64,000 bases of DNA, from assembly GCF_023016805.1 (NCBI RefSeq), contig NZ_JALKCH010000002.1, positions 1 through 64,000 of the forward strand, in the 5' to 3' direction. Source of the DNA: Ancylobacter crimeensis. GTDB taxonomy: Bacteria > Pseudomonadota > Alphaproteobacteria > Rhizobiales > Xanthobacteraceae. The position numbers and the translations under genes are program-made. Positions 9,079 to 18,240 of this stretch are shown here, piece after piece (position 1 is the stretch's first letter; each line of letters begins with the position of its first letter). A model generated the notes under the pieces. The model was not told where the DNA came from and ran no database searches. It saw nothing but the letters and a program-made list of their open reading frames with translations.

Positions 9079-10074
9079 TTGGCCACCAATTACTCGTTGC
9101 GACAGCTCCGCTATTTCGTCGCTGTGGTCGAGAGCGGCGGCGTGGCCCAGGCATCGCGGCATCTCAACATCTCGCAGCCCTCCGTCTCGGTCGCGGTCAA
9201 GGAACTCGAGACCAGTTTCGGCATGCAGATGTTCGTCCGGCAGCGCTCGTCGGGCATGACGCTGACGCCGGTGGGACAGCGGGTCTATCTGCATGCGCTG
9301 CAGCTCCTGAAGCACGCCCGGGAGTTCGAGCAGCGCGCGCTCGGCGAAAATGACGTCGTGGCGGGGGAAATATCGCTGGCCTGTTTCGAAACGCTGGCTC
9401 CGCTCTATGCCCCGGGGCTCATCGCTTCGTTCAAGGAGCGCTTTCCGGATGTCACCATCCGCCTGCATATCGGCGCACAGGAAAAGATCCTCGAGGGCCT
9501 GCGCTCGGGCGCCTATGATCTGGCGATCTGCTACGTGCAGGGCTTGAGCGCGAGCATCGAGCATGTCGCGCTTTTGCCCGATCTCTATCCGCGAGCGGTG
9601 CTGCCGAAGCGTCACCGCCTCGCCGCCCATGCCAGCCTTTCGCTCTCTATGCTGGCCGATGACGATCTCATTCTTCTCGATATCTGGCCGAGCAACGAAT
9701 ATTTCCTGACCCTGTTCGACGATGCCGGCATCACCCCGCGCGTGGCCTATCGGGTACCCTCGATCGAACTGGTCCGCGGGCTGGTCGGGCAGGGCCTTGG
9801 ATTTTCCGTGCTGGTCACCGAGCCGCCGCACGCCATGACGTTCGACGGGCAGAAGGTCGTCACGGTGCCGCTCACCGATCGCATGATCCCGTCGCGAACC
9901 GTCATGGCCTGGCATGGCTCCGCCGCCCTCACGCGGCTGACCCGCGCTTTCCTGCACCATTGCCAGGCCGTGATCGAGATTCCGGCGCATATCGCGCCGC
10001 CCGAAGGTTACGTCGCCGCCCCCATTCCGCCCGGCTTCACCAGCAGGCCGAGCAAAGCCAAGCTTTCGACCTGA
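9079..10074 (+). CDS. LysR family transcriptional regulator
   Basis: A 331-residue LysR-type regulator. The N-terminal winged helix-turn-helix (LRQLRYFVAVVESGGVAQAS then LNISQPSVSVAVKELE) is followed by an effector-binding domain of about 220 residues. The start used is TTG at 9079, which keeps the conserved N-terminus; no ATG lies at the right place. It is divergent from the ABC/amidohydrolase operon, so it is its likely regulator, and it is 9 nt from the aldolase gene that it probably shares a transcript with. It is clearly similar to the second LysR protein at 59792. Confidence 0.9.
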   Translation: MATNYSLRQLRYFVAVVESGGVAQASRHLNISQPSVSVAVKELETSFGMQMFVRQRSSGMTLTPVGQRVYLHALQLLKHAREFEQRALGENDVVAGEISLACFETLAPLYAPGLIASFKERFPDVTIRLHIGAQEKILEGLRSGAYDLAICYVQGLSASIEHVALLPDLYPRAVLPKRHRLAAHASLSLSMLADDDLILLDIWPSNEYFLTLFDDAGITPRVAYRVPSIELVRGLVGQGLGFSVLVTEPPHAMTFDGQKVVTVPLTDRMIPSRTVMAWHGSAALTRLTRAFLHHCQAVIEIPAHIAPPEGYVAAPIPPGFTSRPSKAKLST

Positions 10075-10083
10075 GAGGCCTCC

Positions 10084-10842
10084 ATGAACAACCTAGCAAT
10101 GCTCCGGAACATCGATGCCAGCGAACAGAAGCTGCGCTCCGACCTCGCTGCGGTCTTCCGCATGGTCGCCCGGCTCGACTGGCACGAGGGTGTCGCCAAT
10201 CATTTCAGTGTCGCCTTGCCCGGACCCGGGCGCCGGTTCCTCATGAACCGGAAATGGCGCCACTTCTCGCTGATGACGGCGTCCGACCTCCTGCTGCTCG
10301 ATGCCGACGATCCGAGCGTGATGGAGGGGCCGGAGGCGCCGGATCCGACTGCGTGGGCGATCCACGGAACCATGCATCGCGTTCTGCCCAACGCCTCCTG
10401 CATCCTGCATGTGCATTCGCCCTATGCGACGGCGCTGTCCGGCCTGAAGGATCCCTGCATCCTGCCGATCGACCAGACCACCGCGCGCTTCTTCAACCGC
10501 ATGAGCATCGACACCGGCTATACCGGCATGGCCGACGATACCGACGAGGGCACGCGCCTCGCCCATATGCTCGGCAACAATGAAGTGATGATGATGGGCA
10601 ACCACGGTGTGCTCGTCACCGGCAAGAGCATCGCCGAAGCCTATGACACCCTCTACCATCTGGAACGGGCCTGCCGGACGCTGATGCTGGCCTATGCCAG
10701 CGGGCAGGAACTCTCCATCCTGTCCGACGCGGTTGCCGAGCAGACCGCCCGCGACTGGGAGAGCTTCACCGATTCGTCCTTCACCCACCTCGCCGAAGTG
10801 CGCCGGATCCTGGATCGGCACGAGCCCGATTACGTCAACTGA
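10084..10842 (+). CDS. Class II aldolase/adducin family protein
   Basis: A 252-residue protein of the class II aldolase/adducin fold (fuculose-1-phosphate aldolase-like), a metal-dependent lyase or decarboxylase. Zinc-ligand histidines are visible in ILHVHSPYA (HxH) and in MMGNHGVLVTG. A GAGAGG ribosome site precedes the ATG, which lies 9 nt after the LysR stop, so the two genes form a small operon. It may process a product of the divergent catabolic operon. Substrate unknown. Confidence 0.87.
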   Translation: MNNLAMLRNIDASEQKLRSDLAAVFRMVARLDWHEGVANHFSVALPGPGRRFLMNRKWRHFSLMTASDLLLLDADDPSVMEGPEAPDPTAWAIHGTMHRVLPNASCILHVHSPYATALSGLKDPCILPIDQTTARFFNRMSIDTGYTGMADDTDEGTRLAHMLGNNEVMMMGNHGVLVTGKSIAEAYDTLYHLERACRTLMLAYASGQELSILSDAVAEQTARDWESFTDSSFTHLAEVRRILDRHEPDYVN

Positions 10843-11070
10843 ACAGGCGCTTCGTCATCCGGCACCGATGACGGCCGGCTTGCTTCCATCGGCATCGGAT
10901 GATCGCGATCATCGCGGCGCAGACAAGGGACCCGGCCGATCGCTCGGCTGGGCACATCATGCCGCGGCGCGGGCGCGGTTAGGCTGGCTTCACCCTGGCG
11001 CGGGGGAGCGGTGGCGAGGCGCTTGCTCGATCTATTGGGTGGGGGCGAGGCGTCGCCGTCTCTGGCGCCA
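10843..11070. other. Convergent intergenic region with a 16-bp palindrome
   Basis: Region between the convergent aldolase and transglutaminase genes. A perfect palindrome, GATGATCGCGATCATC, lies at 10898-10913. No T-run follows, so it is not a classical terminator, though it may help end or stabilise either transcript. No gene seen. Confidence 0.35.
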
Positions 11071-12021
11071 TCACCGCCTTTCGCTTGAGGCTCCCTTGCG
11101 CTCCCGCCCGCTTTTCGACCCTGTCGGAGCAATGGGCCGGCCGTCGATGATCGGGACGACATCGACCGCGACACCCAGTTTCTGTCGGCCGGAGCCGACC
11201 AGCACGCCGCCCACCGGCGCAACGTCGGAATAGTCCCGACCTACCGCGAGAACGACGTGATCGGTCGCCACCCGAAGATCGTTGGTGGGGTCGAGGCCCT
11301 GCCAGCCGATGCCCGGTCCGCACCACACATTGACCCACGCATGGGTCGCGTCCGCACCCTGCAGGCGCTCCTGACCCGGCGGGGGTTCGGTGCGCAGGAA
11401 GCCGCTGACATAGGCGGCTGGCAGGCCGAGGCCGCGCAGGCCGGATATCATGATATGCGCGAAATCCTGGCACACGCCGCGACGGATCGCGAAGGCTTCG
11501 CCCGGCGGAGTCGAGACGTCGGTCGCCTTGGAATCATAGGTAAATTCGTTATAGAGCCGACTCATCAGATCGACGGCTCCCGCAAGCATCGCCCGCCCGG
11601 GCGGGAAGCTCTGCTCGGCCCAGGCGGTGATCTCTGGATCGAGACGGATCAGCGGGCTCGGGAAAAGGTGATGCACCGGAGAGGCGGGGCCCAGGTCTCC
11701 ACTCGCCGCCCCCTGCTCCCGCACCAGTTCCCAGGGCGGGCTGTCCTCGGGGGCCGGCAAGGGTCCGGCAACGACCTCGACCCGGACATGGGTGGTGACG
11801 ACGAAGCGGGTATGGGGCGTTTCGATGCGGATGTGCGAGACGCGGTTGCCGAAGAAATCGGTGCTGTCCGTCCATTCCACCGGCTCGGGCTTTACGATGA
11901 AGCGGGTGCTCTCGATACGCTGGCCGAGGCGCTCCACCGGCATCATCCGCACCACGTGGCGCGCCACCGGCACCGGGGAGGCGTAGCTGTAGGTGGTGGT
12001 CTGGTGGATATCGTACTTCAC
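11071..12021 (-). CDS. Transglutaminase-like cysteine protease family protein
   Basis: A 316-residue protein with an N-terminal bacterial transglutaminase-associated beta domain (TTTYSYASPVPVARHVVRMMP) and a transglutaminase-like core. The catalytic triad is visible: Cys in RRGVCQDFAH, His in ATHAWVNVW and Asp in GLDPTND. I chose GTG at 12021 because it overlaps the stop of the upstream ATP-grasp gene (GTGA); GTG at 12036 is an alternative. It is the last gene of the three-gene cluster. Members of this family are predicted peptidases or amidases acting on small peptides; no substrate is known. Confidence 0.87.
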   Translation of the reverse strand: MKYDIHQTTTYSYASPVPVARHVVRMMPVERLGQRIESTRFIVKPEPVEWTDSTDFFGNRVSHIRIETPHTRFVVTTHVRVEVVAGPLPAPEDSPPWELVREQGAASGDLGPASPVHHLFPSPLIRLDPEITAWAEQSFPPGRAMLAGAVDLMSRLYNEFTYDSKATDVSTPPGEAFAIRRGVCQDFAHIMISGLRGLGLPAAYVSGFLRTEPPPGQERLQGADATHAWVNVWCGPGIGWQGLDPTNDLRVATDHVVLAVGRDYSDVAPVGGVLVGSGRQKLGVAVDVVPIIDGRPIAPTGSKSGRERKGASSERR

Positions 12022-14531
12022 GCGAGCTGTCCCCACGCCGTTTCAACCGGCGAGCGGTGAATGAAATAGCGCCCTGAAATATCATTGGAGAGCGCCATGA
12101 GCTGGCCCTCGATTTCCATCAGGCGCGCGGCGTCGAAATCGGCTGGCTCATAGGCCTTCATCGCGGCGGCGAGGCGGGCGGCGAGGCGCTCCTCGTCCTT
12201 GGGTGGCTCGTCCACATGATGACCGGGCATGGCCTCCAGATGGGCGGCGATGCGGTCGATCTGGAACGCGAGGGAGCGCGGGTTCACCGGGTCCAGCAGC
12301 ACGAGGTCGACGACGGGAGCCTGCGCTTCCACCATCACATAGCGCGAGCGATAGGTGATCTGGCTGTCGCAGAGCTCCAGCAGAACGTCGAGCGTGCCGG
12401 CATGCACCGGCTCAGCGGTCAACGAGCGGGTGAAGCGGCAGACCGCGATGCCCCGCTCGATGCGTCGGCCGAGGTCAAGAAAGCGCCAGCCGGACAGCCG
12501 GTTCATGTTCTCGGAAGCGAGGCCGGAAAAGGCCGAGAGCGCGCGCAGGGCCCGGTCGGCGCGGTCATAGACATCGGGCTCGGCGCTACCGACGGGCATC
12601 GGTTCGCCCATGCTGACGGCGAGATCCTCCAGCGTTCGCCAGGCATCGGGGGACAGCCGGTCGCGGATCACCGAGGCGGTGTTGCGCGCCGCTTCGACGA
12701 GGCCGCGAATGGCGCCCGGCGGATCGCGCCGCGTCAGCGCGGCGATGGCGAGGCGCGAGGGGCGCCCGCGCATCAGTTCCGGCGGCACAGAGCCCCAATG
12801 ATCCAGCAGGCCCACCAGCTTGCCGATCGAGCCGCCGCCGCCCTCGGCGGAGGAGGAGAGCCGGCCGGCGAGCGTGCGCAGCAGACGCAGCGTCGCCTCG
12901 GCGCGCTCCACATAGCGGCCCAGCCAGAAGAAATTGTCGGCCGCACGGCTCGGCAGCGGGCCGGTCTGGCGGCGCACGCTTACCTGCCCGGCCGCGGGCA
13001 GCAGGGTGGTCTGTTCGACTGGTCGCTCGTCCAGCACCCAGACATCGGCGGATCGCCCCCCATGCTGAATGGTGACGGCGCGGGAATCCCGGCTTTCGGA
13101 CACGCGGCAGAAGCCGCCGGGCATCACCTGCCAGCCTTCCTCGGTCGCCGCGAGGAAGATGCGCAGGATGAAGGGGCGCGGCTCCAGCTTGCCCTTGCGC
13201 CAGACCGGCATGGTGGAGAGATGCACCGCTTCCTGGCCGACGAAGTCGACGCCGCGGGTGCGGATGGCCTGTTCGAGCTCGTTGCGCTCCTCCTCGTCGA
13301 GATCGGCGCCGATGCGCGGGCCGCGGGCCATGGCGCCACGCATCGGGCGGCCGAAGGCCGAGGCCACGACGAAATCGTCCAGCCCGGAGAGCACGGTCTC
13401 GCGCTCCAGCGGCTGGCCGCACCACCAGGTCGCGATATTGGGCAGGATGAGGTCTTCGCCCAGCACCTGCCGGCCGATCTTGGGCAGGAAGCTCATCATG
13501 GCCGGGGATTCGATGAGACCCGAGCCGAGGGCATTGGCGATCGCCACGCCGCCGGCACGGACCGCCTGTACCAGCCCCGGCACGCCGAGCCGCGAGCGGG
13601 CATTCAGTTCCAGCGGGTCGGTGAAGTCGGCGTCGAGGCGGCGCAGCAGCACGTCGGCGCGCTTCAGCCCCGCGACGGTGCGCATATAGACCTGGTTGTC
13701 GCGCACGGTGAGGTCTTCGCCCTCCAGCAGCACGAAGCCGAGATAGCGGGCGAGATAGGCGTGCTCGAAATAGGTCTCGTTCAGGGGCCCGGGGGTCAGC
13801 AGTCCGACGCGCCCCTCGCCGGAGCGATCCAGCCGGGTGAGGCTGGCGCGCAGCGACTGGAAGAAGCCGGCGAGCCGCACCACGTTGAGCGAGCGGGCAA
13901 GCTCCGGCAAAGCGCGCCCGACCGCGATGCGGTTCTCCAGTGCGTAGCCGGCGCCGGAGGGTGACTGGGTGCGGTCGGAGAGCACCCACCAGCGCCCGTC
14001 CGGTGCGCGGCCGAGATCGGCGGCATAGAGCCGAAGGAAGCTGCCGCCATGGGGGTCGACCCCTTTGAGCGGGCGCAGAAATTCCGGGCTGCCAGCCACC
14101 GCCGCCGCCGGCATGGCGCCTGAGCGGACGAGTTCATTGGGGCCGTAGAGATCGGCCAGCACGCTTTCCAGCAATTGCGCGCGTTGCACGAGGCCGCGGG
14201 CCAGCGCCCGCCATTCGCCGGAGCCGATGACGAGCGGAAGATGCGAGAGCGGCCAGGGCCGTTCGCCGCCGGTAGGATCGTCATAAACCCGGTAGAACAC
14301 GCCGGAGCGGTAGAGATGACGGTCGGCCGCGGTGAAGCTGCGCTCCACTTCCTCGCGGCCCATTTCGGCGAGGCCGGCGAGCAAGGGCGTCCAATGTGAC
14401 CTTGGCTTCCCGTCGGCATCCACCATCTCGTCATAGACACCGGGCAACGGGCGGTAACCGGCGAGCAGGGCCTCCACGGCCTCTTCCTCGAACCGGCGCG
14501 CGCGTGCCTGCGGTTCCGTGCTTCCCGCCAT
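12018..14531 (-). CDS. Circularly permuted ATP-grasp / alpha-E domain fusion protein
   Basis: An 837-residue two-domain protein. Residues about 20-500 form a circularly permuted ATP-grasp type 2 domain, a predicted ATP-dependent amidoligase, with the family segments GLLTPGPLNETYFEHAYLA and ANALGSGLIESPAMMSFLP. Residues about 510-837 form the helical alpha-E domain, starting near PLPSRAADNFFWLGRYVERAE. In many bacteria these domains are separate genes; here they are fused. The gene sits between two transglutaminase-like genes, an arrangement known from comparative genomics and proposed to make and cleave a peptide or peptide-like conjugate. The product is unknown. Confidence 0.88.
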   Translation of the reverse strand: MAGSTEPQARARRFEEEAVEALLAGYRPLPGVYDEMVDADGKPRSHWTPLLAGLAEMGREEVERSFTAADRHLYRSGVFYRVYDDPTGGERPWPLSHLPLVIGSGEWRALARGLVQRAQLLESVLADLYGPNELVRSGAMPAAAVAGSPEFLRPLKGVDPHGGSFLRLYAADLGRAPDGRWWVLSDRTQSPSGAGYALENRIAVGRALPELARSLNVVRLAGFFQSLRASLTRLDRSGEGRVGLLTPGPLNETYFEHAYLARYLGFVLLEGEDLTVRDNQVYMRTVAGLKRADVLLRRLDADFTDPLELNARSRLGVPGLVQAVRAGGVAIANALGSGLIESPAMMSFLPKIGRQVLGEDLILPNIATWWCGQPLERETVLSGLDDFVVASAFGRPMRGAMARGPRIGADLDEEERNELEQAIRTRGVDFVGQEAVHLSTMPVWRKGKLEPRPFILRIFLAATEEGWQVMPGGFCRVSESRDSRAVTIQHGGRSADVWVLDERPVEQTTLLPAAGQVSVRRQTGPLPSRAADNFFWLGRYVERAEATLRLLRTLAGRLSSSAEGGGGSIGKLVGLLDHWGSVPPELMRGRPSRLAIAALTRRDPPGAIRGLVEAARNTASVIRDRLSPDAWRTLEDLAVSMGEPMPVGSAEPDVYDRADRALRALSAFSGLASENMNRLSGWRFLDLGRRIERGIAVCRFTRSLTAEPVHAGTLDVLLELCDSQITYRSRYVMVEAQAPVVDLVLLDPVNPRSLAFQIDRIAAHLEAMPGHHVDEPPKDEERLAARLAAAMKAYEPADFDAARLMEIEGQLMALSNDISGRYFIHRSPVETAWGQLA

Positions 14532-14698
14532 AATGCTGTGCGTAGCTCCCGGCCCTTGGCCTGTTTACCGTTCCCCTTGCCGAAGAGTAGCCGCCACGCC
14601 CCCTCTTGCGAAAGCGCCTGTGACGTAAACCATGCAGTAAACCGCATGAAAGCTGGTCCGCGCGCCTGTGGACGGCGTGCGGTCGGCGCGAAGGCGGG
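14532..14698. other. Short intergenic region in the transglutaminase/ATP-grasp cluster
   Basis: A 167-nt gap between the DUF2126 gene stop and the ATP-grasp/alpha-E start. It may hold a separate promoter for the two downstream genes, but I see no clear -10/-35 pair and no hairpin with a T-run. Confidence 0.3.
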
Positions 14699-17600
14699 TC
14701 ATATTCCTGCGGGGCGGCGCAGGTCGAGCGTGGTCGGAAACTCCGGCGCCGGCTCTTCGGCGGGCACGAAGAGATAGCCCGGCGTGTGACCATGGGGCTG
14801 GAAGCGGGCAAGGCGACGAGCCTGCGCTTCGTAGGAGTTTACCGGGAACGTGTCGTAGTTGCGCCCCCCAGGATGGGCGACATGGTACATGCAGCCGCCC
14901 AGCGAGCGGTTCGACCACAAATCCACGATGTCGAAGGTGAGAGGCGCCTGCACCGGGATGGTTGGGTGCAGCCCGGAGGCCGGCTGCCACGCCTTGTAGC
15001 GCACGCCGGCGACATATTCGCCGAACCGTCCGGTGGGAACGAGCGGAAGCCTGCGGCCGTTGCAGGCGACGATGTGGCGGGATGGATTGAGCCCGTCGAC
15101 GCGCACCTGCAGCCGCTCGACGGAGGAGTCGACATAGCGCACCGTGCCGCCGACCGCGCCTTCCTCGCCCATGACGTGCCAGGGCTCCAGCGCCTGCCGG
15201 ATTTCCAGCGTCACCCCGCCGTGCTCCACCTGCCCGTAATAGGGGAAGCGGAATTCGCGCTGCGCCTCGAACCAGAGCGGATCGACCTGATAGCCGGTGC
15301 GCGCGAGGTCGCCGAGCACGTCGAGAAAATCGGTCCAGACGAAATGCGGCAGCATGAAGCGGTCGGCCAGGGCGGTGCCCCAGCGCACCAGCTTGCCTTC
15401 CTGCGGTTCGCGCCAGAACCACGCGATCAGTGCGCGCAGCAGCAGTTGCTGGGCAAGGCTCATGCGCCAGTCCGGCGGCATTTCGAAGGAGCGGAACTCG
15501 ACGAGGCCAAGCCGGCCTGTCGGACCGTCCGGGGAGAACAGCTTGTCGATGCAGATTTCGGAGCGGTGGGTGTTGCCGGTGACGTCGACCAGAAGGTTGC
15601 GGAACAGCCGGTCGACCAGCCAGGGCTGGGGGGCGTAGCCCTTGCCGGGTGCCGGGACATTGGCGAGCGCGATCTCCATTTCGTAGAGCCCGTCGTGACG
15701 GGCCTCGTCGATGCGCGGGGCCTGACTGGTGGGTCCGATGAAAAGGCCGGAGAACAGGTAGGACAGCGAGGGATGCCGCTGCCAGTAGAGCACGAGGCTC
15801 TTGAGCAGGTCCGGCCGGCGCAGGAACGGGCTTTCCGCCGGCATGGCGCCGCCGACGACCACATGATTCCCGCCGCCGGTGCCGGTGTGGCGACCATCCA
15901 CCATGAACTTCTCGGTGCCGAGCCGCGAGAGGCGGGCTTCCTCGTAAAGATCGCGGCTGATCTCGACGCAGCTGCGCCAGTTCGAGGCCGGGTGTACGTT
16001 CACCTCGATCACCCCCGGATCGGGCGCGACGCGGATGACGTTGAGCCGCGGGTCGACCGGCGGGGTGTAACCCTCGATATGTACCGGCATCTTGAGTTCG
16101 GCAGCGGTCACCTCGATCGCCGCGAGCAGTTCCAGATAATCCTCGAGCCGTTCGGTCGGCGGCATGAACACGCAGATCCTTCCGTCGCGTGGCTCGATCG
16201 CGATGGCGGTACGTATGGCACCGGTGCCGGTCCCGGTGAGGATCTGGCTCACCTGATCCTGCGTCGGCTCTTCGTGATCGGTACGCCGGTAGAGCTGGTG
16301 CAACACCTCGGCGTCCGGCAGGTCGCCCGAAATCGACATCGGGTCGGCCGGGTTTACATAAGGATAGGAAGCGGGGGGAACCCAGGGCAGCGCATTCAGC
16401 GGCAGACGAAAGCCGACGGGAGAGTCGCCCGGCACGAGAAACATGCGGCCGCGCCGGAACTGCCAGACCTCGCTCTGCCAACCACGACTGCCGCGCGCCT
16501 GCCAGCGCTGGATCGGCAGTACGTAGCCCGATGGGCGGCCGAGGCCGCGTTCGAACACGCGGGCGATGCGGGCGCGTTCCTCGGCGTTCTCGATCTTGGA
16601 ATCGAGCGGGTCCACATTGCCGGGCAAATCGGCTTCCTTGAGGATCCAATACGCCGGATCTTCATAGGCCGGCTGGGCATAGTCGTTCGCGAGGCCGAGC
16701 GTGCCGGCAAGGCGGCGGGTGAAGCTCTCGGCGCCTGCGATGGTGGCGCTGTTCTGGCCCTCACGCGCAACCAGATCGGGATTGCGCCAGATCGGCTTGC
16801 CGTCCTTGCGCCAGTAGAGCGAGAAGGTCCAGCGCGGCAGGCTTTCGCCGGGATACCACTTGCCCTGGCCGTAATGCAGCATACCGCCGGGGGCGAAGCG
16901 CTTGCGCAGGCGGCGGATCAGATCGTCGGCGCGCATCCGCTTGGTGGGGCCGACCGCCGACGTGTTCCACTCCGCGCCCTGATAGTCGTCGATCGAGATG
17001 AAGGTTGGCTCGCCGCCCATGGTGAGGCGCACGTCCTGCGCCGCGAGGTCGGCGTCCACCCGGTCGCCCAGCGCGTCGAGCGCCGCCCACGCCTCGTCGG
17101 AGAAGGGCAGGGTGACCCGCGGCTTTTCGGCGACGCGGCGCACCTCCATCTTGAAATCGAAGCTGGTCTCGGTGTCGGGCAGGGCCGAGAAACCGCCGGT
17201 GATCGGTGCGGCGGAGGCATAGTTCGGCGTCGCGCAGAGCGGCAGGTGGCTTTCCCCGCAGAGCAGGCCGGAAGTGGGGTCGAGGCCGATCCAGCCGGCG
17301 CCGGGCAGATAGACCTCGCACCAGGCATGCAGGTCGGTGAAGTCGACCTCCGTGCCGGTCGGCCCCTCCAACGCCTTCACGTCCGGTTTGAGCTGGATGA
17401 GGTAGCCGGAGACGAAGCGCGCAGCGAGGCCCAGCCGGCGCAGCATCTGCACCAGGAGCCAGCCGGTGTCGCGGCACGAGCCCGAAGCGCGGGTCAGCGT
17501 CTCGTCCGGCGTCTGCACGCCGGGTTCCATGCGGATGAGGTAGGAAATGTCCTGCTGGAGCTTCTGGTTGAGCTCCACCAGGAAATCGATCGTCGGGCTC

Positions 17601-18016
17601 GCGGCATGAGGGCGGGCCGCCTCCACATAGGCATCGAGCCGGGGTCCGCCGCCTTCCGCTTCCAGATAGGGCGTCAGCTCCTTGGCGAGTTCGGGCGGGT
17701 AGGTGAAGGGGAAGGTCTCGGCATATTCCTCGATGAAGAAGTCGAAGGGGTTGTAGACCGTCATGTCGGCGACGAGGTCGACCTCGACGCGGAATTCGGT
17801 GGTCGGCTCGGGAAAGACGTAGCGCGCCATCCAGTTGCCGAACGGGTCCTGCTGCCAGTTCACGAAGTGGTTCGAGGGCGTGACCTTCAGCGAATAGCTC
17901 TTCACCGGGGTCCGGCAATGCGGCGCGGGCCGCAGACGGATGATCTGCGGGCCGAGGGTGACCGGCTTGTCGTAGCTGTAGGCGGTGACATGGTGAAGGC
18001 TGGCGAAGATCGTCAT
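14699..18016 (-). CDS. Transglutaminase / DUF2126 family protein
   Basis: A protein of about 1105 residues, normal length for this family. Residues 1-290 are a transglutaminase-like domain with Cys in [13 protein letters not shown], His in [12 protein letters not shown] and Asp in IGLDPTSG. The rest, about 800 residues, is the DUF2126 region, which carries segments such as [12 protein letters not shown] and [23 protein letters not shown] chose ATG 18016 ([18 protein letters not shown]), which begins the conserved beta domain; upstream codons are Arg-rich and unconserved. It heads the three-gene cluster. Biochemical role unknown; the DUF2126 part has been proposed to be related to amidoligase/peptide-modification chemistry. 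Confidence 0.9.
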   Translation of the reverse strand: MTIFASLHHVTAYSYDKPVTLGPQIIRLRPAPHCRTPVKSYSLKVTPSNHFVNWQQDPFGNWMARYVFPEPTTEFRVEVDLVADMTVYNPFDFFIEEYAETFPFTYPPELAKELTPYLEAEGGGPRLDAYVEAARPHAASPTIDFLVELNQKLQQDISYLIRMEPGVQTPDETLTRASGSCRDTGWLLVQMLRRLGLAARFVSGYLIQLKPDVKALEGPTGTEVDFTDLHAWCEVYLPGAGWIGLDPTSGLLCGESHLPLCATPNYASAAPITGGFSALPDTETSFDFKMEVRRVAEKPRVTLPFSDEAWAALDALGDRVDADLAAQDVRLTMGGEPTFISIDDYQGAEWNTSAVGPTKRMRADDLIRRLRKRFAPGGMLHYGQGKWYPGESLPRWTFSLYWRKDGKPIWRNPDLVAREGQNSATIAGAESFTRRLAGTLGLANDYAQPAYEDPAYWILKEADLPGNVDPLDSKIENAEERARIARVFERGLGRPSGYVLPIQRWQARGSRGWQSEVWQFRRGRMFLVPGDSPVGFRLPLNALPWVPPASYPYVNPADPMSISGDLPDAEVLHQLYRRTDHEEPTQDQVSQILTGTGTGAIRTAIAIEPRDGRICVFMPPTERLEDYLELLAAIEVTAAELKMPVHIEGYTPPVDPRLNVIRVAPDPGVIEVNVHPASNWRSCVEISRDLYEEARLSRLGTEKFMVDGRHTGTGGGNHVVVGGAMPAESPFLRRPDLLKSLVLYWQRHPSLSYLFSGLFIGPTSQAPRIDEARHDGLYEMEIALANVPAPGKGYAPQPWLVDRLFRNLLVDVTGNTHRSEICIDKLFSPDGPTGRLGLVEFRSFEMPPDWRMSLAQQLLLRALIAWFWREPQEGKLVRWGTALADRFMLPHFVWTDFLDVLGDLARTGYQVDPLWFEAQREFRFPYYGQVEHGGVTLEIRQALEPWHVMGEEGAVGGTVRYVDSSVERLQVRVDGLNPSRHIVACNGRRLPLVPTGRFGEYVAGVRYKAWQPASGLHPTIPVQAPLTFDIVDLWSNRSLGGCMYHVAHPGGRNYDTFPVNSYEAQARRLARFQPHGHTPGYLFVPAEEPAPEFPTTLDLRRPAGI

Positions 18017-18240
18017 GGGCACCCACTCGAAAGACTGGCGACGCGCGCGGGGAGACTGTATGCGGGCGGCCGCTCCGCGGCGAGGATTCGTTGCGGGTGC
18101 GGCGCCACGCTGCACGCACGATTCATGCCGTGGGCACACCGGTCCGGACGGCGTCCGGTCTTGCGGCAGGGCACGGCGCGGCATTGCGAGCCAGGTGCCG
18201 CTTTAGGCGGCAGACGGTATCTTCCATGCCGGAATGGCGG

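Noticed and set aside
10898-10913. A rho-independent terminator at the 16-bp palindrome
   Set aside because: No T-run on either side and the palindrome has no loop; listed only as an intergenic feature.
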